29,843 nucleotides of DNA from Clostridiales bacterium UBA6114 (GTDB lineage Bacteria > Bacillota > Clostridia > Oscillospirales > Butyricicoccaceae), in NCBI GenBank assembly GCA_002423435.1, contig DIWE01000014.1:1-29843 (forward strand). Direction: 5' to 3'. A program made the translations under genes and the position numbers. Below, one piece after another: positions 14,118-21,635 of this stretch. Position 1 is the stretch's first letter. Each line of letters starts with the position of its first letter. Under the pieces are notes generated by a model that saw only the letters and a program-made list of their open reading frames with translations, made no database searches and was not told where the DNA came from.

Positions 14118-14813
14118 TCAGTGGTATGTATGAATCTTCAATATCTCATGTGATTTTTTGCCGTCGACTAAATGCTCTATGACAAGCACCGGAACATCGT
14201 CGGCGTTAAACCCCACCCGGCGCAGAAAAAGGACGGGCTCCCCCTTATCAACGCGGATGATCGGATGCTTTTCCTTTAATATGAGAGGCTCTATGGTGAC
14301 AACGGTTCGTTTGATCGGAAGGTTCAGATGCTTCATGGCGGGTATCAAAAAACCGGCCCCGACAACATCCTCGAAAAACCCGTCCTTATAATATTTCTCC
14401 GGAATCCAGACGGTCAGGAAGCTTGCGGCGGCGCCCCTGTAAAGGCAAAGCCTCTGCGCTTCGACCACGGTATCCTCGGGACCCAATTTAAGCAGGTGCG
14501 CCAAATAGTTCTGAGGCTTTACGCACCTCAGGACCTGGAGAGTTCTGTATTCGTTGACATTGGAAAACAAACGGCTGTGCGTCGAAACATCGCCGAAATC
14601 GTAGTCGTCTCTTTCGACGAACATCCCCAGCCCCTGGCGCTTAACCACCAATCCTTCGTCGCACAGCAGCTGAATGGCATGCCTTAACGTGATGCGGCTC
14701 ACATGGAATTGCTTGCAAAGCTCGCCTTCCGACGGCAGCTTTGTAGTCCATTCCTGCTCATGGATTTTCTGCTTGATCTGATTGGCGACGCTTTTATACA
14801 GAAGGTTGTCCAA
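14118..14813 (-). CDS. GntR-family (HutC/UTRA) transcriptional regulator
   Basis: A 231-residue regulator. The N-terminal winged helix is clear (KLPSEGELCKQFHVSRITLR, then LLCDEGLVVKRQGLGMFV) and residues of about 75-231 form a UTRA-type ligand domain. The TTG at 14813 (MDNLLYKSV) is favoured because TAGGAG lies 8 bp upstream; the TTG at 14822 has no spacing to that site. It is transcribed divergently from the enolase-superfamily, symporter and lyase genes, so it probably represses them until the substrate or an intermediate binds. Two perfect copies of TACGGTGTC, at 14827 and 14868, lie in its own control region and are candidate operators. Confidence 0.9.
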   Translation of the reverse strand: MDNLLYKSVANQIKQKIHEQEWTTKLPSEGELCKQFHVSRITLRHAIQLLCDEGLVVKRQGLGMFVERDDYDFGDVSTHSRLFSNVNEYRTLQVLRCVKPQNYLAHLLKLGPEDTVVEAQRLCLYRGAAASFLTVWIPEKYYKDGFFEDVVGAGFLIPAMKHLNLPIKRTVVTIEPLILKEKHPIIRVDKGEPVLFLRRVGFNADDVPVLVIEHLVDGKKSHEILKIHTYH

Positions 14814-14826
14814 GGCGGTCAACTCC

Positions 14827-14878
14827 TACGGTGTCCAAAGCTTTTTTTAATCATATCGCCGCAGGAATACGGTGTCAA
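14827..14878 (-). promoter_or_regulatory. gntR promoter with direct repeats
   Basis: On the minus strand TTGACA (14878-14873) and TATGAT (14855-14850) are 17 bp apart. The 9-bp sequence TACGGTGTC (plus strand) occurs at 14827-14835, in the gntR 5' leader, and at 14868-14876, over the -35 box. The pair, 41 bp apart, could be bound by the regulator itself to autoregulate. Confidence 0.7.
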
Positions 14879-14949
14879 GGAGATAAAACCAATACCCAAA
14901 AACAAAACATAAATCGACATAGAAAGATGGGGGATATCCCGATAAAAAC

Positions 14950-14979
14950 TTGTATCAGACATCATATACGTTATATACA
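14950..14979 (+). promoter_or_regulatory. Possible promoter of the catabolic operon
   Basis: TTGTAT (14950-14955) and TATACA (14974-14979) are 18 bp apart on the plus strand in an AT-rich patch. Direct repeats of ATATAC at 14964 and 14973 could be part of an operator. The match to consensus is modest. The leader from here to 15111 has a CCGGG/CCCGG hairpin near 15054-15079 and no gene. Confidence 0.4.
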
Positions 14980-15111
14980 TCTCATATATATTATGGTGCG
15001 TAAATGTCTGCGTTTGTCTTTGATTCAAATGCGAAAGGGGGGATGGTGGGATTCATCCGGCACCGGGAGCTGGGCCCGGGAAATCTGTTGTGAAAGGAAG
15101 ATGAGAGCTGT

Positions 15112-16218
15112 TTGAAAATCACTGACATCAGGACGGTCCCGATTTGCGTGCCGCTCAAGGATGTGTTTGGCGGCTCAACGTACGCAATCAGGGAGAGGCG
15201 CACGATCATAACGGAAGTGATGACGGACGAGGGCGTAAAAGGCAGAATCTTCAACGGGGATATCCGGGATCAGCAGGCCGAGGTCATGAAAATCATTCAC
15301 AGCACGCTCAAGCCACTTTTGCTCGGCGAGGACCCGTTATGCGTGGAGCGCTGCTGGCATAAAATGTTCACAGCGACCAAAAATCAGGGGAACAGGGCAC
15401 TTATTTGCTCGGCGATCGCCGCAGTCGACAACTGTCTGTGGGATCTTTTGGGCAAGGCCTGCGGCCTTCCGGTCTATAAATTGATCGGGGGCTGCCGCGA
15501 CGAGGTCAAACCGATTATCATAGGCGGTTATTACGGCGAAGGAAAGACCCTGGGGATGCTCTGCGACGAGATGCATGAAATAAAGGAAAACGGATATGCC
15601 GGATGCAAGGTCAAGGTCGGCGGCCTCTCCCCGCTTGAAGACGCCGAAAGAATCACGGCGATCAGGAAATCCATCGGCGACGATTTCATTATCGCGTGCG
15701 ATGCAAACCAGGGATGGACGCGCTTTGAGGCGGTGCAGTTCGGCCTTAAGGTCAGGGATCTGAATATCGCGTGGTTCGAAGAGCCCGTTTTGTGGTCCGA
15801 CTACATCCCGGGGATGAGATTTGTCCGCGAGCATACCGGTTTGGCGGTGACGGCCGGGCAGAGTGATTTCTTCCATGACGGCTGCCGCGCCATGATCGAA
15901 AACAGGGCGGTGGATATTATAAACCATGATATATCCGGGGGAAGCGGCGTCACCGACTGGCTGAAGATCGCCAGAATGGCCGATCTCTTTGAAGTAAAAA
16001 TGGCGCACCACGAGGACGCCCTGATCGCCATGCATCTGCTCGCCGGCATTCGGCTGGGGCTCTATCCCGAATATTTCTCCGAGGCAAGGGACCCCGTCAC
16101 GCCCCATATCCTTGCAGATCAGCCGAAGCCCAGAAGCGGCGTCATGAAGCTGCCCTCAAAACCCGGCTTCTCCATGGAGTTCGACGAGGATTTTGTTGAG
16201 AAGTACCGCGTCGACTAA
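15112..16218 (+). CDS. Mandelate racemase/muconate-lactonizing (enolase superfamily) enzyme
   Basis: A 368-residue alpha/beta-barrel enzyme that abstracts the alpha proton of a carboxylate. Visible residues are the base motif Lys166-x-Lys168 (KVKVG), metal ligands Asp197 (CDANQGW) and Glu223 (WFEEP), and a probable Asp273/His300 pair (NHDISGG, AHHEDA), which together suggest the mandelate-racemase subgroup, often acid-sugar dehydratases. Where the third metal ligand is normally Glu, this protein reads AGQSDF, so Gln250 or Asp252 must serve. The TTG start is the only one in place ahead of the conserved KITDIRTVP, with AAAGGAAG some 12 bp upstream. The next genes are a symporter and a lyase, so the substrate is an imported carboxylate. 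Its identity, and racemase versus dehydratase activity, cannot be told from sequence. Confidence 0.85.
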   Translation: MKITDIRTVPICVPLKDVFGGSTYAIRERRTIITEVMTDEGVKGRIFNGDIRDQQAEVMKIIHSTLKPLLLGEDPLCVERCWHKMFTATKNQGNRALICSAIAAVDNCLWDLLGKACGLPVYKLIGGCRDEVKPIIIGGYYGEGKTLGMLCDEMHEIKENGYAGCKVKVGGLSPLEDAERITAIRKSIGDDFIIACDANQGWTRFEAVQFGLKVRDLNIAWFEEPVLWSDYIPGMRFVREHTGLAVTAGQSDFFHDGCRAMIENRAVDIINHDISGGSGVTDWLKIARMADLFEVKMAHHEDALIAMHLLAGIRLGLYPEYFSEARDPVTPHILADQPKPRSGVMKLPSKPGFSMEFDEDFVEKYRVD

Positions 16219-16275
16219 ACGGTAAAGGGAAAAGCAAGTTTCCGAAATGGAATAATCAGCAGAGGAGGAAGCATT

Positions 16276-17694
16276 TTGGTATCGATTCTTATCATTATGG
16301 TACTCTTTGTGATCGCAAACCTGGCTATCGGCTTCTGGTCCTCAAGAAACGTCACCAGCGAAGGATTCATGACCGCTGAAAGAAAGATGACATTGTCCCT
16401 GTTGATGTTTTCAACGTTTACCACCTCCATCGGCGCCGGCGACATCTTTTCCTATCCGTCCTTGGGCTATACGCAGGGCTGGTCCTCGCTGCACTTCGTG
16501 CTTGCCATGCCCGTTGTTGTGATCCTGATGGCGTTTACCGTCGGCAAGCGCTATCACGAAATGAAGGTCAGAACCATCAGCGATATGCTGTGCAAGGTCT
16601 ATGGGGAGAACAAGGCGTTAAGGGTTTTCTCCAGCATCTGCATGAGCCTTGGTGTAATCGCCTGGCTTGCGACGCAGTATGCCGGCTTCGGCAAAACACT
16701 CAATCTTCTGACCGGCGCCCCGGCCGTTTTGGGAATGTTCATCGGCGCTTTGGTATTTATCTCCTATACCGTTGCCGGCGGCCTCGTGAGCGTAATGGCG
16801 GTCAGCATCATGCAGGGGATCTTTCTGATCGGCGGCATTATTATTATATTTTTCGCCACAACGGCGGCGGGCGGCGGCTATGCCGAGGTCCAGGCGAACC
16901 TGCCGGTATCCTACTCCACCTTCCTGGGGCCGGCGGGCGCCATGACCATTACGATGTTCTGGATGAACAAAGGTCTTTCCAGGTTTACGAATTTTGCCTA
17001 CTGGCAAAGGCTGGGAGCCGCAAGAAGTGCGAAGTCCGGCATCTGGGGCGTTGCGCTGGGGATGGCCATTACCGGAATTTTGGGCGTCGTGCTGGCTTTG
17101 ATCGGTATGGCCGCGTTCAAGATCAACCCCGGAGGACTGGCCGATCCCGAGATGGTATTCCCGCAGGCCGCGGTGCTGTATTTCCCCAAATGGGTAACGG
17201 GGATTATCCTTGGCGCTTTGTGGGCCGCGATCCTGAGCTCCGCGGGCGCTTTCCTGAACTCGGCCACCACGCTCATCGGCAACGATATCTGGTTCAAGGC
17301 TGCAAATAAAGAAGGCCGCGATGAGAAAACCCGCCTGAAAGATCTGAAGGTGCTTACCGCCGCGATCGGATGTCTGACGTTCTTTGTTGCCTGGCTGATT
17401 CCGAGCGTTTTAAACCTTTTGATCTGGGCCGGTGTATGGCTCACTCCTCCCCTGATCCCGGTGCTCTTTGCCACCATTTTCGACAAAGAGGGGAAGAAGC
17501 TTCCGCCAAACTGGATGCTTGCCAGCATGTTCGCATCCGCTCTGGCGGGCGTCCTGTTCGAGGTGGTTCCCTCCTTAAAGCCGATGTTCAGCGGCGGGAC
17601 GATCCCCGCGTTTTTTGCCTCTCTGATCATCGTCCTGATCGGCGTCGCTGCCGGAAGCGTGAGCGGAAAACATACAAAAACAACCAAGACCTGA
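16276..17694 (+). CDS. Sodium:solute symporter family (SSS) transporter
   Basis: A 472-residue membrane protein with about 13 hydrophobic segments and the SSS layout: an N-terminal SRNVTSEGFMTAERKM loop, a TTSIGAGDIFSYPSLGY segment in the core, and SSAGAFLNSATTLIGNDI late in the bundle, near a Na+ site in homologues. It should import a carboxylate or other small solute with Na+. TTG 16276 is chosen because GAGGAGGAA lies 6 bp upstream. It sits 57 bp behind the enolase-superfamily gene and 74 bp before the lyase gene, as one operon. A pantothenate, proline or sialate role is not supported by any specific motif I can see. Confidence 0.87.
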   Translation: MVSILIIMVLFVIANLAIGFWSSRNVTSEGFMTAERKMTLSLLMFSTFTTSIGAGDIFSYPSLGYTQGWSSLHFVLAMPVVVILMAFTVGKRYHEMKVRTISDMLCKVYGENKALRVFSSICMSLGVIAWLATQYAGFGKTLNLLTGAPAVLGMFIGALVFISYTVAGGLVSVMAVSIMQGIFLIGGIIIIFFATTAAGGGYAEVQANLPVSYSTFLGPAGAMTITMFWMNKGLSRFTNFAYWQRLGAARSAKSGIWGVALGMAITGILGVVLALIGMAAFKINPGGLADPEMVFPQAAVLYFPKWVTGIILGALWAAILSSAGAFLNSATTLIGNDIWFKAANKEGRDEKTRLKDLKVLTAAIGCLTFFVAWLIPSVLNLLIWAGVWLTPPLIPVLFATIFDKEGKKLPPNWMLASMFASALAGVLFEVVPSLKPMFSGGTIPAFFASLIIVLIGVAAGSVSGKHTKTTKT

Positions 17695-17706
17695 GCGTAT
17701 TCTTCC

Positions 17707-17739
17707 ATAGAGCAGAAAGTCTTTGATTTTCTGCTCTAT
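17707..17739 (+). other. Perfect 12-bp intercistronic hairpin
   Basis: ATAGAGCAGAAA (17707-17718) pairs perfectly with TTTCTGCTCTAT (17728-17739) over a 9-base loop between the symporter and lyase genes. No T-run follows, so it is more likely an mRNA processing or stabilising element than a terminator. Confidence 0.6.
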
Positions 17740-17768
17740 ATCATTGAAACGGAATAGGAGGCAAAAAA

Positions 17769-19229
17769 ATGAGCGGCCGTCTTAGTAAGGACGCCAATGA
17801 AGATTTTCGGAAAATCGTGCTTGGTCATGAGCTGAGCGAGCTGGGGGAAAGCGCCTTAAAACCCCTTGTGTATGTGAATGTAGTCCATGTGAAGATGCTG
17901 AGAAAACAAAAGCTTATTTCCGATGAAACCGCAGGGAAGCTGATCGCCGTTTTAGGACAAATCGCGGAAAAGGGTCTCGGTATTCTGGATACGGAAACGA
18001 CGGAAGACCTCTATTTTGCCCTGGAGAAAAAGCTGATCGATACGCTGGGCATCAAAGAGGCCGGAAACATCCATGTCGGGAGAAGCCGCAACGACATCTA
18101 CGCAACGGTGTACAGACTGATTCTGAGGGAAAAGCTGCTGAAAGCCTCCGAATATTTATTGGATCTCGGCAGAACGGTTCTGGATGTCGCAAGGGAATTA
18201 AAGGACGCAGTCATGCCCGGATATACGCACACGCAGCATGCCCAGCCGGTCACGGCCGGCTATTATTTCCTGGGATTCTTTGAAGTGCTGACACGGGATA
18301 TGCAAAGAATGATAAACGCTTACGACATGATTAACCGAAGCCCCCTGGGGGCGGCGGCCATCACGACGACAAGCTTTCCCTTAGACAGATATTATACCGC
18401 CGATCTTCTGGCTTTCGACTCCATTGTCTACAACGCCTACGACGCCATTTCCGGGCGCGAATATGTAAACGACGCCGTTTTGGCGTTAAATACGACGGCT
18501 TGCGATGTAAGCCGCGTTGTGGCGGACCTGATGAGCTGGAACATGTCCGAGTTCGCCTTTATTGAAATCCCCGACGAGTACGCCGTCATCAGCAGCATCA
18601 TGCCCCAGAAGAAGAATCCCGCCGCCTTTGAATTCCTGCGTTCCGCTGCAAGCTGGGTGCTGGGAGACGCCGTCGGGGTATTAAGCTCGCCGAAGGCGGT
18701 TTCCTACAGCGATATCCGCGACGCGACAAAGTACCTGTACACCCCGCTTTGGCACGCCTTTGAGGTCACGTCGAACATGCTGAAGCTGTTTTGCGAAATG
18801 CTCCCCGGCATCAGATGGAACAGGGAGAAAATGCTTGCCTCGGCCAGAGAAGGGTATTGCTGCATGACCGATCTCGCCGATCACTTTGTCCAAAAGCACC
18901 GGATCACCTTTAGAGAGGCGCATCACATTGTGGCGTCGTTTGTCAGGCTGTCGATTGCCGACGGCAGAAAATCGAACGAACTGAGCCTTGACACCCTGAA
19001 TGAGGTCTTAAGGCAGCAGGGGTTTCACTTCGACATCACGCGGGAGGAGCTCGGTGAGGTGCTCGACCCCAGAGAGTGCCTGAACAGAAGGGATGTCGCC
19101 GGCGGCACATCCGATGCCCAGATACGGGTAATGCTTTCGGAGGGCGCAAGGCATATTGCGCTTAAGACGGCGTGGCACAACGAAAAGTCGGAAAAAATCA
19201 GGCGGATGGAAACGGATATGTTCGCATAA
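17769..19229 (+). CDS. Argininosuccinate lyase-like enzyme (fumarase/aspartase superfamily)
   Basis: A 486-residue lyase of the superfamily that releases fumarate by beta-elimination. Family motifs are HVGRSRNDIYAT (102-113), GYTHTQHAQP (151-160) and the catalytic loop SSIMPQKKNP (275-284). In true argininosuccinate lyase the last motif normally continues with Asp; here it is Ala285. There is no argininosuccinate synthase nearby. The context is a catabolic operon with a transporter and a GntR regulator, so it may cleave another N- or O-linked succinyl compound rather than make arginine. The ATG follows AATAGGAGG. EDDS-lyase-type enzymes are one precedent; argininosuccinate lyase itself remains possible. 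Confidence 0.8.
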   Translation: MSGRLSKDANEDFRKIVLGHELSELGESALKPLVYVNVVHVKMLRKQKLISDETAGKLIAVLGQIAEKGLGILDTETTEDLYFALEKKLIDTLGIKEAGNIHVGRSRNDIYATVYRLILREKLLKASEYLLDLGRTVLDVARELKDAVMPGYTHTQHAQPVTAGYYFLGFFEVLTRDMQRMINAYDMINRSPLGAAAITTTSFPLDRYYTADLLAFDSIVYNAYDAISGREYVNDAVLALNTTACDVSRVVADLMSWNMSEFAFIEIPDEYAVISSIMPQKKNPAAFEFLRSAASWVLGDAVGVLSSPKAVSYSDIRDATKYLYTPLWHAFEVTSNMLKLFCEMLPGIRWNREKMLASAREGYCCMTDLADHFVQKHRITFREAHHIVASFVRLSIADGRKSNELSLDTLNEVLRQQGFHFDITREELGEVLDPRECLNRRDVAGGTSDAQIRVMLSEGARHIALKTAWHNEKSEKIRRMETDMFA

Positions 19230-19276
19230 ACGGGCCGGACGGCGGAAAGAAAAATACCCGCCGGGGGGCGTTAAAG

Positions 19277-19537
19277 ATCTTACTCATATTATTAATAAAA
19301 TAATGATCTCTTTGAAAAAGGGTATCGGCGCTTTAGGCGGGATGTCACAGGGACAAAAAGTGAACCGGGAATAAATCCCTGTGATGGGGCGGACAGTTTC
19401 GGCTGTCCGCCCTGCTTCGCTCCTTTCGTTCCACCGGGGTGTGGGGCAGCGCCCCGCTTTAAGTGCGGTCGGCGTGCAGCCGAACGCTATGCTTGCCCTT
19501 CCCAAGGGAGGGTTTTCATACTCTGCATCTTACTCAT
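19277..19537. repeat. Palindrome-rich non-coding block flanked by 11-bp direct repeats
   Basis: The 445-bp gap after the lyase gene has no credible gene until 19675. It holds ATCTTACTCAT at 19277-19287 and again, identical, at 19527-19537. Between them are TCACAGGGA/TCCCTGTGA (19345-19384), a perfect 10-bp hairpin GGGCGGACAG/CTGTCCGCCC (19387-19412), GGGGC/GCCCC and CGGC/GCCG hairpins, and CCTTCCC/GGGAGG near 19498-19513. This resembles a small non-autonomous or REP-like repeat. An AT-rich hairpin, CGAAGAAT/ATTCTTCG, follows at 19549-19582. Confidence 0.4.
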
Positions 19538-19674
19538 CTCACGTATGGCGAAGAATCATAAATTAAAATTTACTATTCTTCGTGTTATCATTATCGTACA
19601 GACAAAATCCAGAGTACACAGGGGAGCGAAAAGGACGGATTCTACAGGATTTCGACTTGCAAAGAGGAGAAAAT

Positions 19675-19848
19675 ATGGCGGCGCAGTATCCGCACGTCCG
19701 GGTCTTTTACGGCGGCGGCGGGTTGGGCGCATCGCCCATTTACTATAAAGCCGATATCGACGCCGAGCAGCTATGTGCGTTTTGTATAAGCCAATGCCGG
19801 GAGCAGCACTTAAGTGCTGCTCCCGGCCCGTATTCAGCTTGCCTTTGA
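19675..19848 (+). CDS. Small hypothetical protein, 57 residues, possibly a truncated gene
   Basis: An ATG with a strong ribosome binding site (AAAGAGGAGAAAAT) opens a 57-residue frame beginning MAAQYPHVRVFYGGGGLGAS. It includes CAFCISQC, which could bind a metal. I do not recognise a family. The last third of the frame runs through a perfect 32-bp palindrome, so the native C-terminus may have been replaced by an inserted repeat, or the gene may be a remnant. The good Shine-Dalgarno and the non-repetitive first 40 residues are the only support. No clear promoter was seen. Confidence 0.4.
   Translation: MAAQYPHVRVFYGGGGLGASPIYYKADIDAEQLCAFCISQCREQHLSAAPGPYSACL
19796..19827. repeat. Perfect 32-bp palindrome
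   Basis: Two 16-bp arms meet at TT/AA with no mismatch (from GCCGGGAGC to GCTCCCGGC). It lies inside the 3' end of a small ORF and about 80 bp after the rsgA stop on the other strand. Neither strand has a T-run, so it is a poor terminator and may be a REP-type element. Confidence 0.8.
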
Positions 19849-19904
19849 GGCAGATTTACAATTTGTCCTTTTGACCACTCGCCTTTAAGCCGAGGGCTAT
19901 TCGA

Positions 19905-20987
19905 TTAATATTTGCGTTTTTCCTTTTCCTTGATAAACTTCCTCGCGTTTTTCATACCGCCGAAAGCTCGGAACATCTCATTGATTTTTTCGGTTTCGAT
20001 CTGTTTCGAGGTGAGGCCGTCGTAGCGGGCCTCTTTTTTCAGTTTCAGATAGTTCTGGAACCGCCGTTCGTCAAGCTCGCCTGCCTCGATGGCCTGCCGG
20101 ACCGCGCAGCCCGGCTCGCTTTTATGGGTGCAGTCCCGGAACCTGCATTTTTTCGACAGGCCGTCAATGTCCGAAAAGGATTTTCCCAAATCGGCCGAGT
20201 CTACGCCGAGCTCTCTCATGCCGGGGGTGTCGATGACCATTCCCCCCTGGGGCAGAAGGATCAGCTCTCGTCTTGTCGTGGTGTGCCTGCCCCTGTCGTC
20301 CTTCCGGATTCCGGAGGTCGAAAGGAGCTCATGGCCCGCAAGGAGGTTAATCAGCGTGGATTTGCCGACGCCGGAGGAGCCGATGAAGGACGCCGTCCGG
20401 CCTTCTTTCAGATAGGGCAGCAGCAGCTTTACGGAGCCTTCGTCAAGGCTTGAGGTCGTAATGATGTCGACGCCGACGGCAGCCGGGGAAACCTCAAGAA
20501 GTTTTTGCTCCGCGTCGGTGCACAGATCCGACTTGGTCAGGATGACGACGGGCGTGGCCCTGCTGTCCCACGCGATGGAGAGATAGCGTTCGAGCCTGCT
20601 TAAGTTATAGTCGTTGTTGAGCGACATGCAGATAAAAACCGTGTCGATGTTTGCGGCGACAACCTGGACCTCGTTTGTCTGGCCGGCAGCCGAGCGCGCA
20701 AAGGCGCTTTTCCGGGTGAGCACATGGTGGATGATCGCGTTGCCGGAGATATCGTCGCCCCGGTCGGTCATGACAAAATCGCCGACCACGGGGAAATCGG
20801 AAATATGCTTTGTCTCATGACGGAATTTCCCCGAAACCTCCGCCAGAAATTCCCCATCCGCACCGACAACCCTGTACAGGTCTCTGTATTGCGAAAGGAT
20901 TCTTCCCATAGTAAGGCATGGATATAGCGTCGCCTCCGTCAGAAAGCGCTCGCTTGCCCCATACTTTTCAAGGGTATTCAATTTCAA
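19905..20987 (-). CDS. rsgA: Ribosome small-subunit-dependent GTPase RsgA
   Basis: A 360-residue circularly permuted GTPase that helps mature the 30S subunit. An N-terminal OB-fold (about 30-100) is followed by the G motifs in permuted order: TKSD (G4), then GSSGVGKST (P-loop, G1), the TTTRR switch and DTPGMRELG (G3). A C-terminal zinc site CRFRDCTHKSEPGC has the Cys-Cys-His-Cys arrangement. The start is TTG 20987 because GAGGAGG stands 5 bp upstream. The gene has its own promoter about 155 bp upstream and a leader that encodes a 19-residue peptide and alternative hairpins over the Shine-Dalgarno. It is slightly longer than the usual 290-350 residues. Confidence 0.93.
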   Translation of the reverse strand: MKLNTLEKYGASERFLTEATLYPCLTMGRILSQYRDLYRVVGADGEFLAEVSGKFRHETKHISDFPVVGDFVMTDRGDDISGNAIIHHVLTRKSAFARSAAGQTNEVQVVAANIDTVFICMSLNNDYNLSRLERYLSIAWDSRATPVVILTKSDLCTDAEQKLLEVSPAAVGVDIITTSSLDEGSVKLLLPYLKEGRTASFIGSSGVGKSTLINLLAGHELLSTSGIRKDDRGRHTTTRRELILLPQGGMVIDTPGMRELGVDSADLGKSFSDIDGLSKKCRFRDCTHKSEPGCAVRQAIEAGELDERRFQNYLKLKKEARYDGLTSKQIETEKINEMFRAFGGMKNARKFIKEKEKRKY

Positions 20988-20990
20988 TAA

Positions 20991-21056
20991 ACCTCCTCAT
21001 ACTCGTAAAAAGCCCTTGGAGGTATCATGCAAGAGATTATTTTACACATACCTCCA
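20991..21056 (-). promoter_or_regulatory. Candidate translational attenuator in the rsgA leader
   Basis: On the minus strand the sequence TGGAGGTAT (21056-21048), which lies within the leader peptide codons, pairs perfectly with ATACCTCCA (21025-21017). The same ACCTCC (21023-21018) can instead pair with GGAGGT (20996-20991), which is the rsgA Shine-Dalgarno. The two helices exclude each other. Ribosomes reading the leader peptide would break the first helix and let the second hide the rsgA start site. Confidence 0.55.
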
Positions 21057-21096
21057 TGTGCGCTACAATCTCCGCGGCATTATTTCTGTTATTCAT
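21037..21096 (-). CDS. 19-residue leader peptide upstream of rsgA
   Basis: An ATG preceded by AGAGAGG at 5-6 bp opens a 19-codon frame (MNNRNNAAEIVAHMEVCVK) ending in TAA, about 50 nt before the rsgA start. Codons 14-16 form one arm of the attenuator hairpin. It is inferred to act in cis; a free peptide function is not indicated. Confidence 0.5.
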   Translation of the reverse strand: MNNRNNAAEIVAHMEVCVK

Positions 21097-21142
21097 AAAG
21101 AAACCTCTCTTTTCTCTTGTTGTTGTTTGCTCAGCAGACACT

Positions 21143-21171
21143 ATATTATCAAATATTATGAGTCTTCTCAA
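21143..21171 (-). promoter_or_regulatory. rsgA promoter
   Basis: Minus-strand TTGAGA (21171-21166) and TAATAT (21148-21143) are 17 bp apart, a good sigma-A promoter. It places the transcript start near 21136, giving a leader of about 150 nt that includes the small peptide. Confidence 0.7.
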
Positions 21172-21210
21172 GCATATGTACCAATCAAACGCTATAATGA
21201 ACTGAATAAT

Positions 21211-21241
21211 AAAAAAAGTACACCTTTTTCAAGGTGTACTT
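21211..21241 (-). terminator. Terminator of the zinc-ribbon gene
   Basis: AAGTACACCTT (21216-21226) and AAGGTGTACTT (21231-21241) form a perfect 11-bp hairpin. On the minus strand it is followed by seven T residues (21217-21211). It lies 28 bp after the zinc-ribbon stop. Confidence 0.9.
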
Positions 21242-21269
21242 GGGAGTTCATGGTTAATTTGGCCTTCGG

Positions 21270-21542
21270 TTATCTGCGCGCGGCAAAGCAATCGCTGCAA
21301 TATACCGGCTTATCTTCCCTGGGCTGGAACGGGACTTTGCAAGGCTTACCACAGGAAGCACATACAGCGTCATACATTTCCCTATTGGATTGGCGGCCAC
21401 CGTTTTTACGTGCGGCACGGCAGCTTTTGCAACGGGTGGGTTCGTTCATAAATCCTTTTTCTGCGTAAAAATCTTGTTCTGCTGCTGTGAATACAAATTC
21501 TTGTCCGCAATCCTTACAAACGATGGTCTTGTCTTGATTCAT
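21270..21542 (-). CDS. Small double zinc-ribbon protein
   Basis: A 90-residue protein with four CxxC pairs: CKDC and CKSC in the first half, CASC and CSDC in the second, giving two zinc-binding ribbons. It matches a widespread family of Firmicute zinc-ribbon proteins (zf-trcl-like) of unknown role, perhaps nucleic acid or ribosome binding. It is monocistronic, with its own promoter and terminator. The Shine-Dalgarno AGAGAGG is 11 bp from the ATG and lies in a small GAGG-aaa-CCTC hairpin that could slow translation. The function is not known. Confidence 0.85.
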   Translation of the reverse strand: MNQDKTIVCKDCGQEFVFTAAEQDFYAEKGFMNEPTRCKSCRAARKNGGRQSNREMYDAVCASCGKPCKVPFQPREDKPVYCSDCFAARR

Positions 21543-21601
21543 TAATGAGGTTTCCTCTCTTAAGATAAAATGTACCCTTACCTTATAAAGGCACTATAAA
21601 A

Positions 21602-21630
21602 AGCATACATGTAATAAACACGTTTGTCAA
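21602..21630 (-). promoter_or_regulatory. Promoter of the zinc-ribbon gene
   Basis: Minus-strand TTGACA (21630-21625) and TATGCT (21607-21602) are 17 bp apart, about 60 bp upstream of the start. The -35 box almost touches the start of the divergent membrane-protein frame. Confidence 0.75.
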
Positions 21631-21635
21631 GTATA

